A stretch of DNA of 64,000 bases from a virus: positions 1 through 64,000 of IMG/VR virus record IMGVR_UViG_3300008113_000031. The stretch is one strand, 5' to 3'. The notes under the pieces are model-generated. The model did not search any database. It saw only the letters and a program-made list of their open reading frames with translations, and was not told where the DNA came from. Shown here in pieces: positions 16,738 through 26,457 of the stretch; position 1 is the first letter of the stretch, and every line of letters begins with the position of its first letter. The position numbers and the translations under genes are program-made.

Positions 16738-17472
16738 ATGTACAAAGATATTGAAAAACTTAAAATAGAACAAAGAAAAGTAGTAGACTACGCCAATCAG
16801 GTGGAGTCAGTTAGAAGAGAAAAGGGTCTTCCAGATCCATTCTCAAATATGTCTTTTGCTGGCGTGGACATTCAAGCCACTATGGTTCTTCCAAGGATGG
16901 GCGATGAGACATCAAGTGATGATGGCGATTTTATTGAACTTGGCGAACTGCAAACCATATCATATTCTATACACAGAGAAAACAGTCCAGTTAGAACGCT
17001 TGGCCACGTAAACCCCAGAGGCTTTGTCAAGGGGTCTAGAACTATTGCTGGATCTTTAATATTTACTGTTTTTAACGAATATGCTTTTTATAGAATTAAA
17101 GAATTTAAGAGAGCTTTGCTTGAAAGAAATTATGCTCCGCTAGCTGATATGCTACCGCCATTTGATGTCGTCTTAACTTTCTTTAATGAATACGGTTTAG
17201 CTGCTAAAATGAAGATATATGGAATTACTATAGTAGACGAAGGTCAAACTATGTCCGTAGACGACCTTATCACAGAACAGACATATACTTATATGGCAAG
17301 AGGTATACAGCCTCTAATGCATCTAGACCCTGTAGAAGATAGAAATATTTATTCTAATAATTCAGATGATTTAGCAAGACAGGCTCTCGATGCATCTGCA
17401 ATATCAACCAACTTTTTTGGTGATAGAATAGAACTTTATAAAAACTTTATCAACTCAAGGATGAGTATTTAA
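16738..17472 (+). CDS. tube-fold protein 2 (tube paralogue)
   Basis: 244 aa, ATG with CGGAGC upstream. A charged helical N-terminus (~35 residues) precedes a tube domain: ISYSIHRENSPVRTLGHVNPRGF with G-S-R-T-I-A-G-S-L-I-F-T-V-F, then L-P-P-F-D-V-V-L-T-F-F-N-E-Y-G. Clearly related to the main tube protein. In T4-like tails, gp48/gp54 tube-fold proteins start the tube on the baseplate; this and the next gene are good candidates for such initiators. It lies behind the terminator, as expected for a low-copy part. Confidence 0.75.
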   Translation: MYKDIEKLKIEQRKVVDYANQVESVRREKGLPDPFSNMSFAGVDIQATMVLPRMGDETSSDDGDFIELGELQTISYSIHRENSPVRTLGHVNPRGFVKGSRTIAGSLIFTVFNEYAFYRIKEFKRALLERNYAPLADMLPPFDVVLTFFNEYGLAAKMKIYGITIVDEGQTMSVDDLITEQTYTYMARGIQPLMHLDPVEDRNIYSNNSDDLARQALDASAISTNFFGDRIELYKNFINSRMSI

Positions 17473-18501
17473 ATGCCAGAGTCATCTTACAGTAGAGCAC
17501 CATACAGGCCTTTCACTGCATACATGCCCAGAAACTTAAAAGAGGGTGATGATTACTTTGACCCAATTAATCAGGCAATAGATCTTGAGTGGGGTGGAAC
17601 AAGAACTGACGAAAAGTTTAATAGTTATTTTGATTATTTCTTTTCTGGAGAAGATGTAAAAGTTTATATTGATGGTCTTTTTGATGAAAAATATGAAATG
17701 GACATAGCATCAATGGCTTTTGTGATTAAACAAGAAAAGCAGCCGTTGTATGGATTTTGGTCTTATAACTACGATGCAGTAATGATGGGTACCAGATTGA
17801 TTACTGGAGAGCTTTCAATTTATTCTAGATATCCAAGAAGGATGACAGATCTCCTAGAGGAAGCAGCTAGAGTAAGAATGGAAAGTTCTAGCTCTAATCC
17901 ATCTTCTGCTGTTATGAGCGTTCTTGGTAGTTCCACCGATCAGGCTAGAAAAGATGATGAAATAAATATACAAAAATATTGGCTTAATTCAGAATTAGAT
18001 AGAGTCACATCAGATCCAATGGCAACATCTTTGGTTCAAAACCAAGGTGCTGGACACAATATTTTTAGTGCCCATCCTCCATTTAATTTAGTTGTATTTT
18101 ATGGAACAGAAGAGGTTGCAATAACTAATAATAAGATAGTTACATACGAGTCCGCCTCAAATGTAAACAGACAATTAAATTCTGACAGAATTTTAGCAAC
18201 AGATTATAATGAAAGAAAAACTTTAAATAATGTTTCTAGTCCAATGAAACTAGTTCTTCAAAACATTAACTTAATGTCAATGACCACTTCATATACAAGC
18301 GGTGGTCAGCCATTAGTTGAAAACTATCAATTTATCGCAAGAGATATGTATTTTACAGATGCAAGAGCTGGCGACAACGCTGTTACTGGACAGCGTGCAA
18401 CTGTCCCAGATGAAACAGAAAAGCAGTATACTATTCAACCCGTAACAACAGAAACTGTTGTATCTGGAGTTACTTTTAATAGTGGAGAATATACAGCGTA
18501 A
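17473..18501 (+). CDS. tube-fold protein 3 (divergent, with insertion)
   Basis: 342 aa, ATG directly after the previous stop. The tube motif is recognisable: M-A-F-V-I-K-Q-E-K-Q-P-L-Y-G-F-W-S-Y-N, then M-M-G-T-R-L-I-T-G-E-L-S-I-Y-S. A Ser-rich insertion of ~60 residues follows (~140-200), then P-P-F-N-L-V-V-F-Y-G-T-E-E and a C-terminal strand Y-Q-F-I-A-R-D-M-Y-F-T. Probably a baseplate-end tube adaptor. Assignment to the fold is firm; the exact position in the tail is inferred. Confidence 0.7.
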   Translation: MPESSYSRAPYRPFTAYMPRNLKEGDDYFDPINQAIDLEWGGTRTDEKFNSYFDYFFSGEDVKVYIDGLFDEKYEMDIASMAFVIKQEKQPLYGFWSYNYDAVMMGTRLITGELSIYSRYPRRMTDLLEEAARVRMESSSSNPSSAVMSVLGSSTDQARKDDEINIQKYWLNSELDRVTSDPMATSLVQNQGAGHNIFSAHPPFNLVVFYGTEEVAITNNKIVTYESASNVNRQLNSDRILATDYNERKTLNNVSSPMKLVLQNINLMSMTTSYTSGGQPLVENYQFIARDMYFTDARAGDNAVTGQRATVPDETEKQYTIQPVTTETVVSGVTFNSGEYTA

Positions 18502-18511
18502 TATAAAAGTA

Positions 18512-18520
18512 TGATATAAT
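18512..18520 (+). promoter_or_regulatory. extended -10 promoter-like element before the chaperone genes
   Basis: TGATATAAT is a full extended -10. It overlaps the left arm of a small hairpin ATTGGA...TCCAAT (18519-18538). The next ATG, with AAAGGAG, is at 18556. No convincing -35. Confidence 0.35.
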
Positions 18521-18555
18521 TGGACCTAATAATCCAATGCGCAAAAGGAGAAAAA

Positions 18556-19059
18556 ATGTCAGGTGAAAAAAAAGTGGTAGTTACTACCGATGAGGCTACG
18601 AAAGAAGAGCTTGGTGTTGAAGATTACCAGGTTATTTCGCTCGAAGACGATGAAGATATGAATCAAGAGCAACAGGGTATGACCGTTGAAGATCTTGATG
18701 ACAGTGAAGAGATTTGGGACGGTGGCCCAACTGCTGGGCAAATCAAACAATGGAAGGCAATGTTTGGCGATGTCTACGTAACATCTATTACATTTGACAA
18801 GCACATTGTCTGGAGAACTCTTAATAGAAATGAATACAAGCAGCTCGTAAAGAAGATGGAGCAGCTTGTTCAGGCCGGTCAAATGTCAACCGCAGAGGCA
18901 AACCTTTGGAACGAAGAAGCAATCACGGAAATATGCCTGCTCTTCCCAGCCTATGACAAGATTGCACTTTCTAATGAAATGGCAGGACTTCCTTCGCTTC
19001 TTTCTCAGGAAATACTAGAAGCTTCGGGATTCGTAGCTCTAGAGGTTCGTCAGTTATAA
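18556..19059 (+). CDS. tail assembly chaperone 1
   Basis: 167 aa from the ATG at 18556, chosen because AAAGGAG lies six bases upstream; an in-frame ATG at 18520 lacks a ribosome site. The first 60 residues are strongly acidic (DDEDMNQEQ, DLDDSEE). The rest is helical with W-R-T-L-N-R-N-E-Y-K-Q-L and C-L-L-F-P-A-Y-D, mirrored in the next gene (F-R-E-L-T-F-A-E-F-D-K-I; I-V-Y-P-E-G-F-D). Two chaperones before the tape measure are the rule in tailed phages. Here they are separate genes rather than a frameshifted pair. C-ending codons suggest strong expression. Confidence 0.75.
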   Translation: MSGEKKVVVTTDEATKEELGVEDYQVISLEDDEDMNQEQQGMTVEDLDDSEEIWDGGPTAGQIKQWKAMFGDVYVTSITFDKHIVWRTLNRNEYKQLVKKMEQLVQAGQMSTAEANLWNEEAITEICLLFPAYDKIALSNEMAGLPSLLSQEILEASGFVALEVRQL

Positions 19060-19062
19060 ATT

Positions 19063-19689
19063 ATGGATGATGAGGTTCTCTTAGAACTGAAACAAAAATA
19101 CGGTCCCCTTTACGCAGTCAATGTAAAGGGGACTGATTTGTTATTCAGGGAATTAACATTCGCTGAGTTTGATAAAATATCGACAATAGGACAGGCACAA
19201 GGATTCTCATCAGCAGACGCAGAAGATGAGATATTAAAAACTACAATTGTATATCCTGAAGGTTTTGATATATACAGAATTCCAGCCGGAATGGTTTCCG
19301 CTGTTGCCCAAGAGGTCATAGATGCTTCAGGATTTCAGTCTGCAAGAGTGGCTAAAAGAATACTGGAATCAAAAAGAGAAGCTGCTGGAGAAGTTAGAAA
19401 TTTAATGAAAGCCTTTGTTTTGGCTACTATAGGTACATACTCTCCAGAAGATTTAGATAACATGACCTTTAGTCAACTATCAGAAAGAGTTGCACTAGCA
19501 GAAAAAATAATTGAAATTCAGCAGAATGTGTACGGGATAGAGTCGACTAATATCAAACTAGAATTAATAGATCCAGAAGAAGAAATGCTGAGAGAACAAG
19601 CAAAAGCTGCAAACTACAATGCCTCAAGAAAACAAGGCGAAGCAGCTTACGAAGACCCAGTTGCCAGAAAGCTTTGGGGGGCAATGTAA
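19063..19689 (+). CDS. tail assembly chaperone 2
   Basis: 208 aa. The first ~110 residues repeat the core of chaperone 1 (Y-G-P-L-Y-A-V-N-V, S-A-V-A-Q-E-V-I-D-A-S-G-F against L-S-Q-E-I-L-E-A-S-G-F). A helical, charged C-terminal extension ends with A-R-K-L-W-G-A-M. It starts three bases after the previous stop (TAA ATT ATG). Expected to coat the tape-measure protein during tube assembly; it directly precedes that gene. Confidence 0.75.
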   Translation: MDDEVLLELKQKYGPLYAVNVKGTDLLFRELTFAEFDKISTIGQAQGFSSADAEDEILKTTIVYPEGFDIYRIPAGMVSAVAQEVIDASGFQSARVAKRILESKREAAGEVRNLMKAFVLATIGTYSPEDLDNMTFSQLSERVALAEKIIEIQQNVYGIESTNIKLELIDPEEEMLREQAKAANYNASRKQGEAAYEDPVARKLWGAM

Positions 19690-19702
19690 TTAGGAGGACT
19701 AA

Positions 19703-22700
19703 ATGTTTAGGGACAAGGGACCTATACATAATTTAGGGCACGGTGTTTCATCTAGGGACATGCCATCTAGAGAGGGTGAAACAGAAACACCTAGTCCTAA
19801 TTCAGGCTATGTAGCAAAGGCTTTAGATGCGCATCCTATGATGCGTTTTTTTGCGTCTGCTGGCACAGCAATGTTGGTTACTACACTTGCTTCAAGGCTC
19901 ACTAAATCTGGTGGTTTAAAACTAGGTCAAGCCCTACAGAATTCTTCCGACGCAGCAATGAGAGCTGGTCGCACAGATGCTTTGTCAACCAGAGCAATTA
20001 GAAGTATTACTGAAATTAGAAAAGAGCTAGACAATCTTAGCGCAATGCATAGAAGCATTGATGGGGTTGATGATCCGTATCTAAAAGCTGTTTATGAAGT
20101 TGACGGAAAACTTACAACTGGTTATAATCCAACTTTAGGTAGAAGAAAATTCTTTAGACCACTTAGCCAAGAAGGTGCAAGAAGTTCCGCAAGAGGGCTT
20201 ACTTCAGAATCCGCAGAAGCTTGGACAATGCGAGATGAGCTACAGGTTAGATTAGTTAGAGCTGCTCGAAGAATGCCATATGAACTACCGGCATTATATG
20301 TTACTCAAAAAGCTGTTACTGAGCCACTTTTTGGTCAAAACCAAGAGAAGAAAAGACTTAATTGGTATAACCCAGCAGATGTAATTTCTGACTTCGTTAA
20401 GCAGTCAACCCTAAACGTTGCCACTATGATCCTGCCATTTGAGGCAGTCGGAGCTGCAGGGGCTGCTGGAAGAAGCTCTCTTACAACGCTAGCTGGGTCA
20501 ATGAATGATCTTAGAGCTTTGTCTCCAGTTCAAAGAAAAGCAGCAAACGCAGCCATTGACATTAGGTCACTTCTTGCTGAAGTTGGCCAAGACATAGCAG
20601 GAATGACCAATAAAGTTCTTAAGATGTCATCTCAAACCAGCGGTGCTTTTGCTGCTGGTGTGTCTGAGGCGGGTAATTCACAACCTGAATTCGTTCATGA
20701 GGCGGGTAATTCACAACCTGAATTCGTTCAAGCTTTAAGGGCTGCTAGGCACGGAGCAAAACAGGCCGTACAAGATATGGCTGATGCTGACAGGTCTAAG
20801 AGACTTAAGGTGATGACAGCCAGGGCAAGAGGATTCTTTACAGGAACAACAGAAGAAGGAATAGGCGTTTTAGACGTACTACCAACTTTTAAGGGTATTG
20901 GCGTAGGCACAGCTGCCGGCAAAAATCAATTCAAAGCACTAGGTGTAGCTCATGATGTTGTTTCTGGAAGGCTAACCAGAGAACAAGCATTAGGTAAGCT
21001 AACTCAAAAATTTGGATACTCCACCGATGATGCTTTTGCCACAGCCCTTGCCGAAAATGGAAGTAGACTTAAACTAAGAGGCCTTAGTGGTACTTCCGCA
21101 GATGAAATATTAACCAAAGCTATCAATGCCGTTCAATCCCAACACTCCAGTAAATTAACTAGATTAAGTCAAGATTTTTATAGATTAGGGGCTGGAGGTC
21201 CTAATACAGACAGGTTTAAAGGCAGTGAATTTTATCAAAAGTCTTTACAGGATGAATACAAAGATCAGCTGTCTAGACATCTTGTAAATGTTAAAGGTGT
21301 AGACCAAAAAGCTGCAGATAGTTTTGTAGCTCAAATAAAAATTAATCAACTTCCTTCTGCAAAGCAAGAATCTGCAGTAACTAATAGAATTTCTCTTGGA
21401 AGAAAAAAACAATTCTCTGATGATGCAGACACATTTTTTGATGATCTTTTAGAAAGATTTAGGGGAATTAAAGGCGGTAAAGATTTCCAAGCTGCAATAG
21501 GATCAGGAAATGCTCTTAAAGAATCTATAGAAGAAGTAGATAGATTATTCGTATCAGAAGAATTCAGAAGATCTTTAACGGAAAAAATAGCCAGTAATTG
21601 GAATCAATTTAGAGTTAGCGCAATGCCCGATGTGGCATCGGATATATTAAAGCCAGCAAAACAAAGTTATTTAGATTTTATTGGGCCAATATCTGAAGGT
21701 AAGCAAACATTTTTGCAAAGAAAAACTGCACAAACTCTTGGAATACCTTTAGTCCAAAAAGATGGAAGAAGGATTTCTCAATCTGTTCTTGAATCAAAAT
21801 TAGCGGGTCAAGGATTTGACCCAACTGACTTTAGCTACATGAGAGATTTTCTCTTAAATCAGAGAAAATTAACAACAGGTTTTTTTGGCGGCGGTAGTGC
21901 AAATATTCTAGGCCTAAAGCCTCTTTTGGTCGACGAAGGTGTAGATCGTGGACTGTTTAAGTTTATGCCAGAGGAACAGCAGTCTTCAATTAGGCAACTT
22001 GCTTCAACTCAAGCTACATTTGATCCAGTAACCGGTGGTCTTGGCAGTGCTACCGCAACAATGGGTAGAAGTGCAATAGGTGGTGTTTATAAAACAAGAT
22101 CTGGAGAAATCTTAGACTTTACAAAAGTCACAAGTATGTTGACAAAAGCTAAAGACTTTATTGCTTCTGATTTTAGAGTTCCAATTGTTGGCTTCAATCC
22201 AGCAGACCTTTTTGGCAATAGGTCTTTAAAGGATATTAGAAATTCACCAGTATTACAGTACGTTTCTTCTAGATCTGTTCAACCATTTGTTCCCCAACAA
22301 GGGGCAAGGCCAGATTTTTATATTCTTAATAGAACAAAAGGAACAAAAGGAACCTTAAGATCTTTTGCTTCAGATGAATCTGGAAGGCTAACTACATCAA
22401 AACTACCAGGCTTTTATCGAGCTGCGCCATCTGCAAGTACGGAAATATTCTCTAGGGAAGCACGAAATGCAGCAGGATTAACTGGAGAAAGAGTAGATAC
22501 TCTTGGTGGTCAAAATACAAGGTTTGCTAGATTCAAAAAAACATTTGACATTGACCCAGAGCAGCCTAATTCTTTATTTAGATTAGCCTCTAGATATAGA
22601 AACAGACAGTCTGATATTCGAAATCCTAGAGTATTAGCGCAGCTTCTTTCTAACGAAAACAATACTGTCACTTACAATACCTTAAAAGGCAAAAGATCAC

Positions 22701-25700
22701 TTAGGCTTAATATCGCATCTGAAACGGACGACGCTCTTAGAAAAATTTCTGTAGTAGATGACGCTGGAAATGAAGTATATAACCAATCTCAGGTTCTATC
22801 TGCAGTAGAGTCTTTTAGAAAGAGAATATTTAACTTTAAGATCAATCAAAGAGTAATGAAGGAGCTTGAAGAGGTTTCACCGGATCTTTTTAGGTCTACA
22901 TCTGGGATTAGAGCAAGCACAATAAGTACAGTTCAAGATGTCAGAAATGCCGTAAGAACTTTAATTTCAGAGCAAGGGCAAGCCTATGCTCAAATAAGAA
23001 GTTCTGGAATGGATCCAAAGCAGCTTACTAAGTCGTTCTCGCGACTACAAAGCTACATGGATGAAACTCAGTTTGATGTAGATGAAGCTGGTTCAGAGAT
23101 ATTTAGGTATATCTCTCAAAGAAATCAAATGCTACAACAGTCAATGCCGACAGCATCAAGAACAGTAAATATAACTGATGACATTTTTACTCAAATTGAA
23201 AAAGTTACCAGACAACTTCAGGCAGAAGGAAAGATAGGAATAGATGCAGCAGTAGAAGCTAGAGCTTTCGGTGTTGCTACACTATTTAACTTTAGCGCAT
23301 TTAGCACCCATAGAGGTGGTCGTGAGCTAACAGAAAATGCAGTAAGTGCATTAAACAATATAGTTTCAAGTGCAACTAGTAATGAATCTGTAAGAAAACT
23401 TTTTGGCGAGTTTACTAGGGGCAATACTTCAATGCTCAACACGAGTATTAGAAGACCTGCATCAAGATTACTGCCCGGATTAAGCAGAAAATTTGGAACA
23501 GCGCCATATGAAATAAATGATCTTTCCGTTAACGTACTTGGTAGTGGGCAGCAATATACAATGCTGCCAACTTTTGGAACAGTTTTTGCCAGAAATCCAA
23601 TGGCAGCTATCAAGAGTGCGGCAGGAATTGGAACTTACAAAAATCCAGAAGCATTTTCAACAGGGTCAATACCAACTGCACATATTTTTGGAAGATTAAA
23701 TAAATACTTTGGTACCTTTGGTGCACAGTTAGATCAGTCTCAATATGGCGGTCCTCTTGACTTGTACATGAGAGGAATGGTTGGCAAAAGAGTTCTTCCA
23801 CTCACAGCTGCTGGTGCAACCTTTATGGCTGTGGATAGAACAATTGGTGGATACGCTAACGAAAGAGATCAAAGGGGAGAAAGAGTTTATTCTCCATTCT
23901 TTACCACTAAATTAGCAAGAGCAGCTGTTGAAGGTCAGTCTATCGGAGCTGGCCTAGTGCCTGGTGGAATGTCTTACGAGGAAAAGAAAGATCAACTTTT
24001 AAATGGTGAAGTTGCCGTTAGGCAAGGTAGATATTGGCCCTTGGGAACAACTCCATTTCAGGGTGGAAAAGTACTCTACTACAGGCCATCTTACTATAGA
24101 AAACTAGCAGAAGGAACTGGTTTAACTTCTGATTCATATTCTTCTCCGGCAGAGAAGCTAGCTTTTGGCTACGATTTTTCTCCATTAAGACCATTTGATC
24201 CGTATAGGTTTGAGAGAGAAAATTATTACGATAGACCATACCCTGTTACTGGTGAATACTTTACTGGACCCTATGGTCCGGCAACTTCTCTTGGCAACTT
24301 AACTATAGGCAAACTCCTCAAACCCCAAATGCCGATGCACGAAGATGCTGTATCGGCAGGATTGGCGGCTTACGTTCCTGCAGGAGAGTCTGGCGCATAC
24401 AATGCCCAAGGTCTGTTAGATTCAGGCAAGGTATCTCCTGTTATGGGTTCAGGGGGTGCCATTACTTCGCTAAATTCTGCTAGTGGTGGATATTACGGAG
24501 CAGGCAGACAAATAGCTGGCTATAACAATGCTATGTCAGCAAACGCTGGAGCTATGGCTACAGCTAGCAGATCTGTTACTGGTCAAATAGGGTCTTACAA
24601 CAATGCACTAACTAATGCAGCTACATCTGGTCCAAATAGAGTAACTCAAGCTGCTCAGGCAACTTATGGTCCACCAAAAGTTCCTGGAATTATACCTCCA
24701 TCCATAGTCCCTGCCGGTCAACCAACCAACACCGGCGCAATGTCGTTCCAAGCGAGTGAGTTAGGATACAGACTTCAGGAAACAGCTGGTATTTATGGAT
24801 TTGCATTTGGATCACTTAGAGAAGGACTTGGTTTTGGAAATCAAGATATGTCCCCTCAAGTTTCTGCACTACAATCTGCTTCAAAAGGATATGGTTCTAC
24901 TAGAGCATTTTGGGATCTTAATCTTGGTGGTCTTGGCGACGTTCCAATGGCTGGAGAGGGTTCTATTGGAAATATAGAAGTTTCTGAAATTGTCAGAAGA
25001 TTTATACCCAAAGAAAGAACGGATATAAATTACATAAACCCCATTCCAAACACCATGGGGCAGCAGTATCCATTCTTGCCAGGATCTGATTACTTTATAA
25101 ATTTCAAAACTGGTGATCCTTTTACAAGAGTTCAAGAAGGAGAAATAAGATTACCTGGCGTTGGCTATGAAAGATTAAATACTCTATATGGAGATGAAAC
25201 AGGAAGGTATGGCAGGGTTAATCAGTTGGATATACTTGCTGACGTAGCGCCTTATTCTAAAGAGTTTAGATCTTTAAATAGAACTATTAAAATGGGAGAC
25301 CTTTCCCCCGCAGAAAGAATTAAAGTTCAAGAAATAAGAGGTCAAGTAGAAAATACCACAACAAAATACCAGTTCTCTGCATATAAATATAAAGATACGT
25401 CAGCAGAAGAAATGGGAATGCACCCAACAGTACATGCACTTAGTAGGGCTGGAGAATTCATAGCACATAGGGACACGTTCTTTAATACAAAGTTCTTGAA
25501 TAAAAGAACTGCCACCGAAGACTGGGAAAGAAGAAATGTATATGGAGCTACCTTTCCAGAATGGCAAAGGCCATATGAAAGCTTTATACAGCCAATGGTT
25601 AATAAGGCGTCTCAAAGAGATCCTATATCTGCAACCATTGCAATGGGCGCTGCAGGATCATTCTTTGGTAGAACAGCAACAGCAAAAACAGTTGGTTCTT

Positions 25701-26446
25701 TAGTCGGTGGTCTTGCTGGATTAACTTCTTCTGTCAAAGGTAATCTTCATGAGATGGTTACTGGCGAAAGACAAATGCCAAAAACTAGAGTAAAAGAACT
25801 TGCACTAGAAGAGTATATAGACATTCTTGGTTATGTTAAAAATACAAGTCTAGCTGCAGAAGCGAAAGCTAGGGGCGATGCTGCTGCTGCAGCAAGCTTT
25901 ACGTCAGCTGCAAAAAGAACAATGTATGGAGCAGATGTTTATGGTGGATCTGTAGAAAATTTATCTTTAGCTATTCCAAAAAGAAAAAGAGAACACTTTA
26001 AAGCTATGATAAATGCTCCAGAAGAAGAAAGGGAAAGAATACTTTCTACTGCTGGAAGACTAGAGAGAAGATTCTATCAAGCTGCCTGGGGAATGAGTGT
26101 TGAAGAAAAACCAGATTTGGCAGAGTATTTTTCTAGACACCAGCTACCAGATCAACACTGGGAGGGTTGGCACGCAAACACTAATCTAGAGCATGTTAAA
26201 ATAAAGATGGGGCAATCTATGGGTCTAGAAATGTCTCAAATGGGTTACTATCCACAACAGGTTAAAGAAGCAAATTTAACCAATCCATCTTATCCATCAT
26301 TTTTTGAAAATAATTCTGAAGAAAATGTTGGCTCTCAACTTAGAGCTATGATGTCAAGAATGGGAGTTTCTGGAAGCGTAAGAGAAAACAGAAACCCTTA
26401 TGGTTCTAACTCTATAAATTTATCGTCCGCAATAAATATATTTTAA
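19703..26446 (+). CDS. very large tape-measure-like virion protein
   Basis: 2247 aa, ATG with TAGGAGG upstream, directly after the chaperones, where the tape measure is expected. Mostly helical and Arg/Ser/Ala-rich. Hydrophobic segments lie near residues 45-65 (HPMMRFFASAGTAMLVTTLAS), ~1360-1380, and ~1975-2010 (ATIAMGAAGSFFG, VGSLVGGLAGL). A tandem duplicated unit sits at ~322-343. The last third is rich in Tyr/Pro/Gly and is unlike a plain coiled tape measure. No peptidase or lysozyme motif seen. It may share the tape-measure job with the next gene. Codons are AT-rich with no in-frame CGG. Confidence 0.6.
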   Translation: MFRDKGPIHNLGHGVSSRDMPSREGETETPSPNSGYVAKALDAHPMMRFFASAGTAMLVTTLASRLTKSGGLKLGQALQNSSDAAMRAGRTDALSTRAIRSITEIRKELDNLSAMHRSIDGVDDPYLKAVYEVDGKLTTGYNPTLGRRKFFRPLSQEGARSSARGLTSESAEAWTMRDELQVRLVRAARRMPYELPALYVTQKAVTEPLFGQNQEKKRLNWYNPADVISDFVKQSTLNVATMILPFEAVGAAGAAGRSSLTTLAGSMNDLRALSPVQRKAANAAIDIRSLLAEVGQDIAGMTNKVLKMSSQTSGAFAAGVSEAGNSQPEFVHEAGNSQPEFVQALRAARHGAKQAVQDMADADRSKRLKVMTARARGFFTGTTEEGIGVLDVLPTFKGIGVGTAAGKNQFKALGVAHDVVSGRLTREQALGKLTQKFGYSTDDAFATALAENGSRLKLRGLSGTSADEILTKAINAVQSQHSSKLTRLSQDFYRLGAGGPNTDRFKGSEFYQKSLQDEYKDQLSRHLVNVKGVDQKAADSFVAQIKINQLPSAKQESAVTNRISLGRKKQFSDDADTFFDDLLERFRGIKGGKDFQAAIGSGNALKESIEEVDRLFVSEEFRRSLTEKIASNWNQFRVSAMPDVASDILKPAKQSYLDFIGPISEGKQTFLQRKTAQTLGIPLVQKDGRRISQSVLESKLAGQGFDPTDFSYMRDFLLNQRKLTTGFFGGGSANILGLKPLLVDEGVDRGLFKFMPEEQQSSIRQLASTQATFDPVTGGLGSATATMGRSAIGGVYKTRSGEILDFTKVTSMLTKAKDFIASDFRVPIVGFNPADLFGNRSLKDIRNSPVLQYVSSRSVQPFVPQQGARPDFYILNRTKGTKGTLRSFASDESGRLTTSKLPGFYRAAPSASTEIFSREARNAAGLTGERVDTLGGQNTRFARFKKTFDIDPEQPNSLFRLASRYRNRQSDIRNPRVLAQLLSNENNTVTYNTLKGKRSLRLNIASETDDALRKISVVDDAGNEVYNQSQVLSAVESFRKRIFNFKINQRVMKELEEVSPDLFRSTSGIRASTISTVQDVRNAVRTLISEQGQAYAQIRSSGMDPKQLTKSFSRLQSYMDETQFDVDEAGSEIFRYISQRNQMLQQSMPTASRTVNITDDIFTQIEKVTRQLQAEGKIGIDAAVEARAFGVATLFNFSAFSTHRGGRELTENAVSALNNIVSSATSNESVRKLFGEFTRGNTSMLNTSIRRPASRLLPGLSRKFGTAPYEINDLSVNVLGSGQQYTMLPTFGTVFARNPMAAIKSAAGIGTYKNPEAFSTGSIPTAHIFGRLNKYFGTFGAQLDQSQYGGPLDLYMRGMVGKRVLPLTAAGATFMAVDRTIGGYANERDQRGERVYSPFFTTKLARAAVEGQSIGAGLVPGGMSYEEKKDQLLNGEVAVRQGRYWPLGTTPFQGGKVLYYRPSYYRKLAEGTGLTSDSYSSPAEKLAFGYDFSPLRPFDPYRFERENYYDRPYPVTGEYFTGPYGPATSLGNLTIGKLLKPQMPMHEDAVSAGLAAYVPAGESGAYNAQGLLDSGKVSPVMGSGGAITSLNSASGGYYGAGRQIAGYNNAMSANAGAMATASRSVTGQIGSYNNALTNAATSGPNRVTQAAQATYGPPKVPGIIPPSIVPAGQPTNTGAMSFQASELGYRLQETAGIYGFAFGSLREGLGFGNQDMSPQVSALQSASKGYGSTRAFWDLNLGGLGDVPMAGEGSIGNIEVSEIVRRFIPKERTDINYINPIPNTMGQQYPFLPGSDYFINFKTGDPFTRVQEGEIRLPGVGYERLNTLYGDETGRYGRVNQLDILADVAPYSKEFRSLNRTIKMGDLSPAERIKVQEIRGQVENTTTKYQFSAYKYKDTSAEEMGMHPTVHALSRAGEFIAHRDTFFNTKFLNKRTATEDWERRNVYGATFPEWQRPYESFIQPMVNKASQRDPISATIAMGAAGSFFGRTATAKTVGSLVGGLAGLTSSVKGNLHEMVTGERQMPKTRVKELALEEYIDILGYVKNTSLAAEAKARGDAAAAASFTSAAKRTMYGADVYGGSVENLSLAIPKRKREHFKAMINAPEEERERILSTAGRLERRFYQAAWGMSVEEKPDLAEYFSRHQLPDQHWEGWHANTNLEHVKIKMGQSMGLEMSQMGYYPQQVKEANLTNPSYPSFFENNSEENVGSQLRAMMSRMGVSGSVRENRNPYGSNSINLSSAINIF
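20666..20730 (+). repeat. in-frame 33-bp tandem duplication
   Basis: A 32-base unit beginning GAGGCGGGTAATTCACAACC occurs twice, at 20666-20697 and 20699-20730, identical, separated by one T. It encodes E-A-G-N-S-Q-P-E-F-V-H followed by E-A-G-N-S-Q-P-E-F-V-Q. Identity at third codon positions points to a recent duplication. Confidence 0.95.
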
Positions 26447-26457
26447 AGTGAAAAAAA

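Noticed and set aside
18556-19689. Classical -1 frameshift between the two tail assembly chaperones
   Set aside because: The genes do not overlap, no slippery heptamer is seen at the junction, and the second has its own ATG three bases after the stop.
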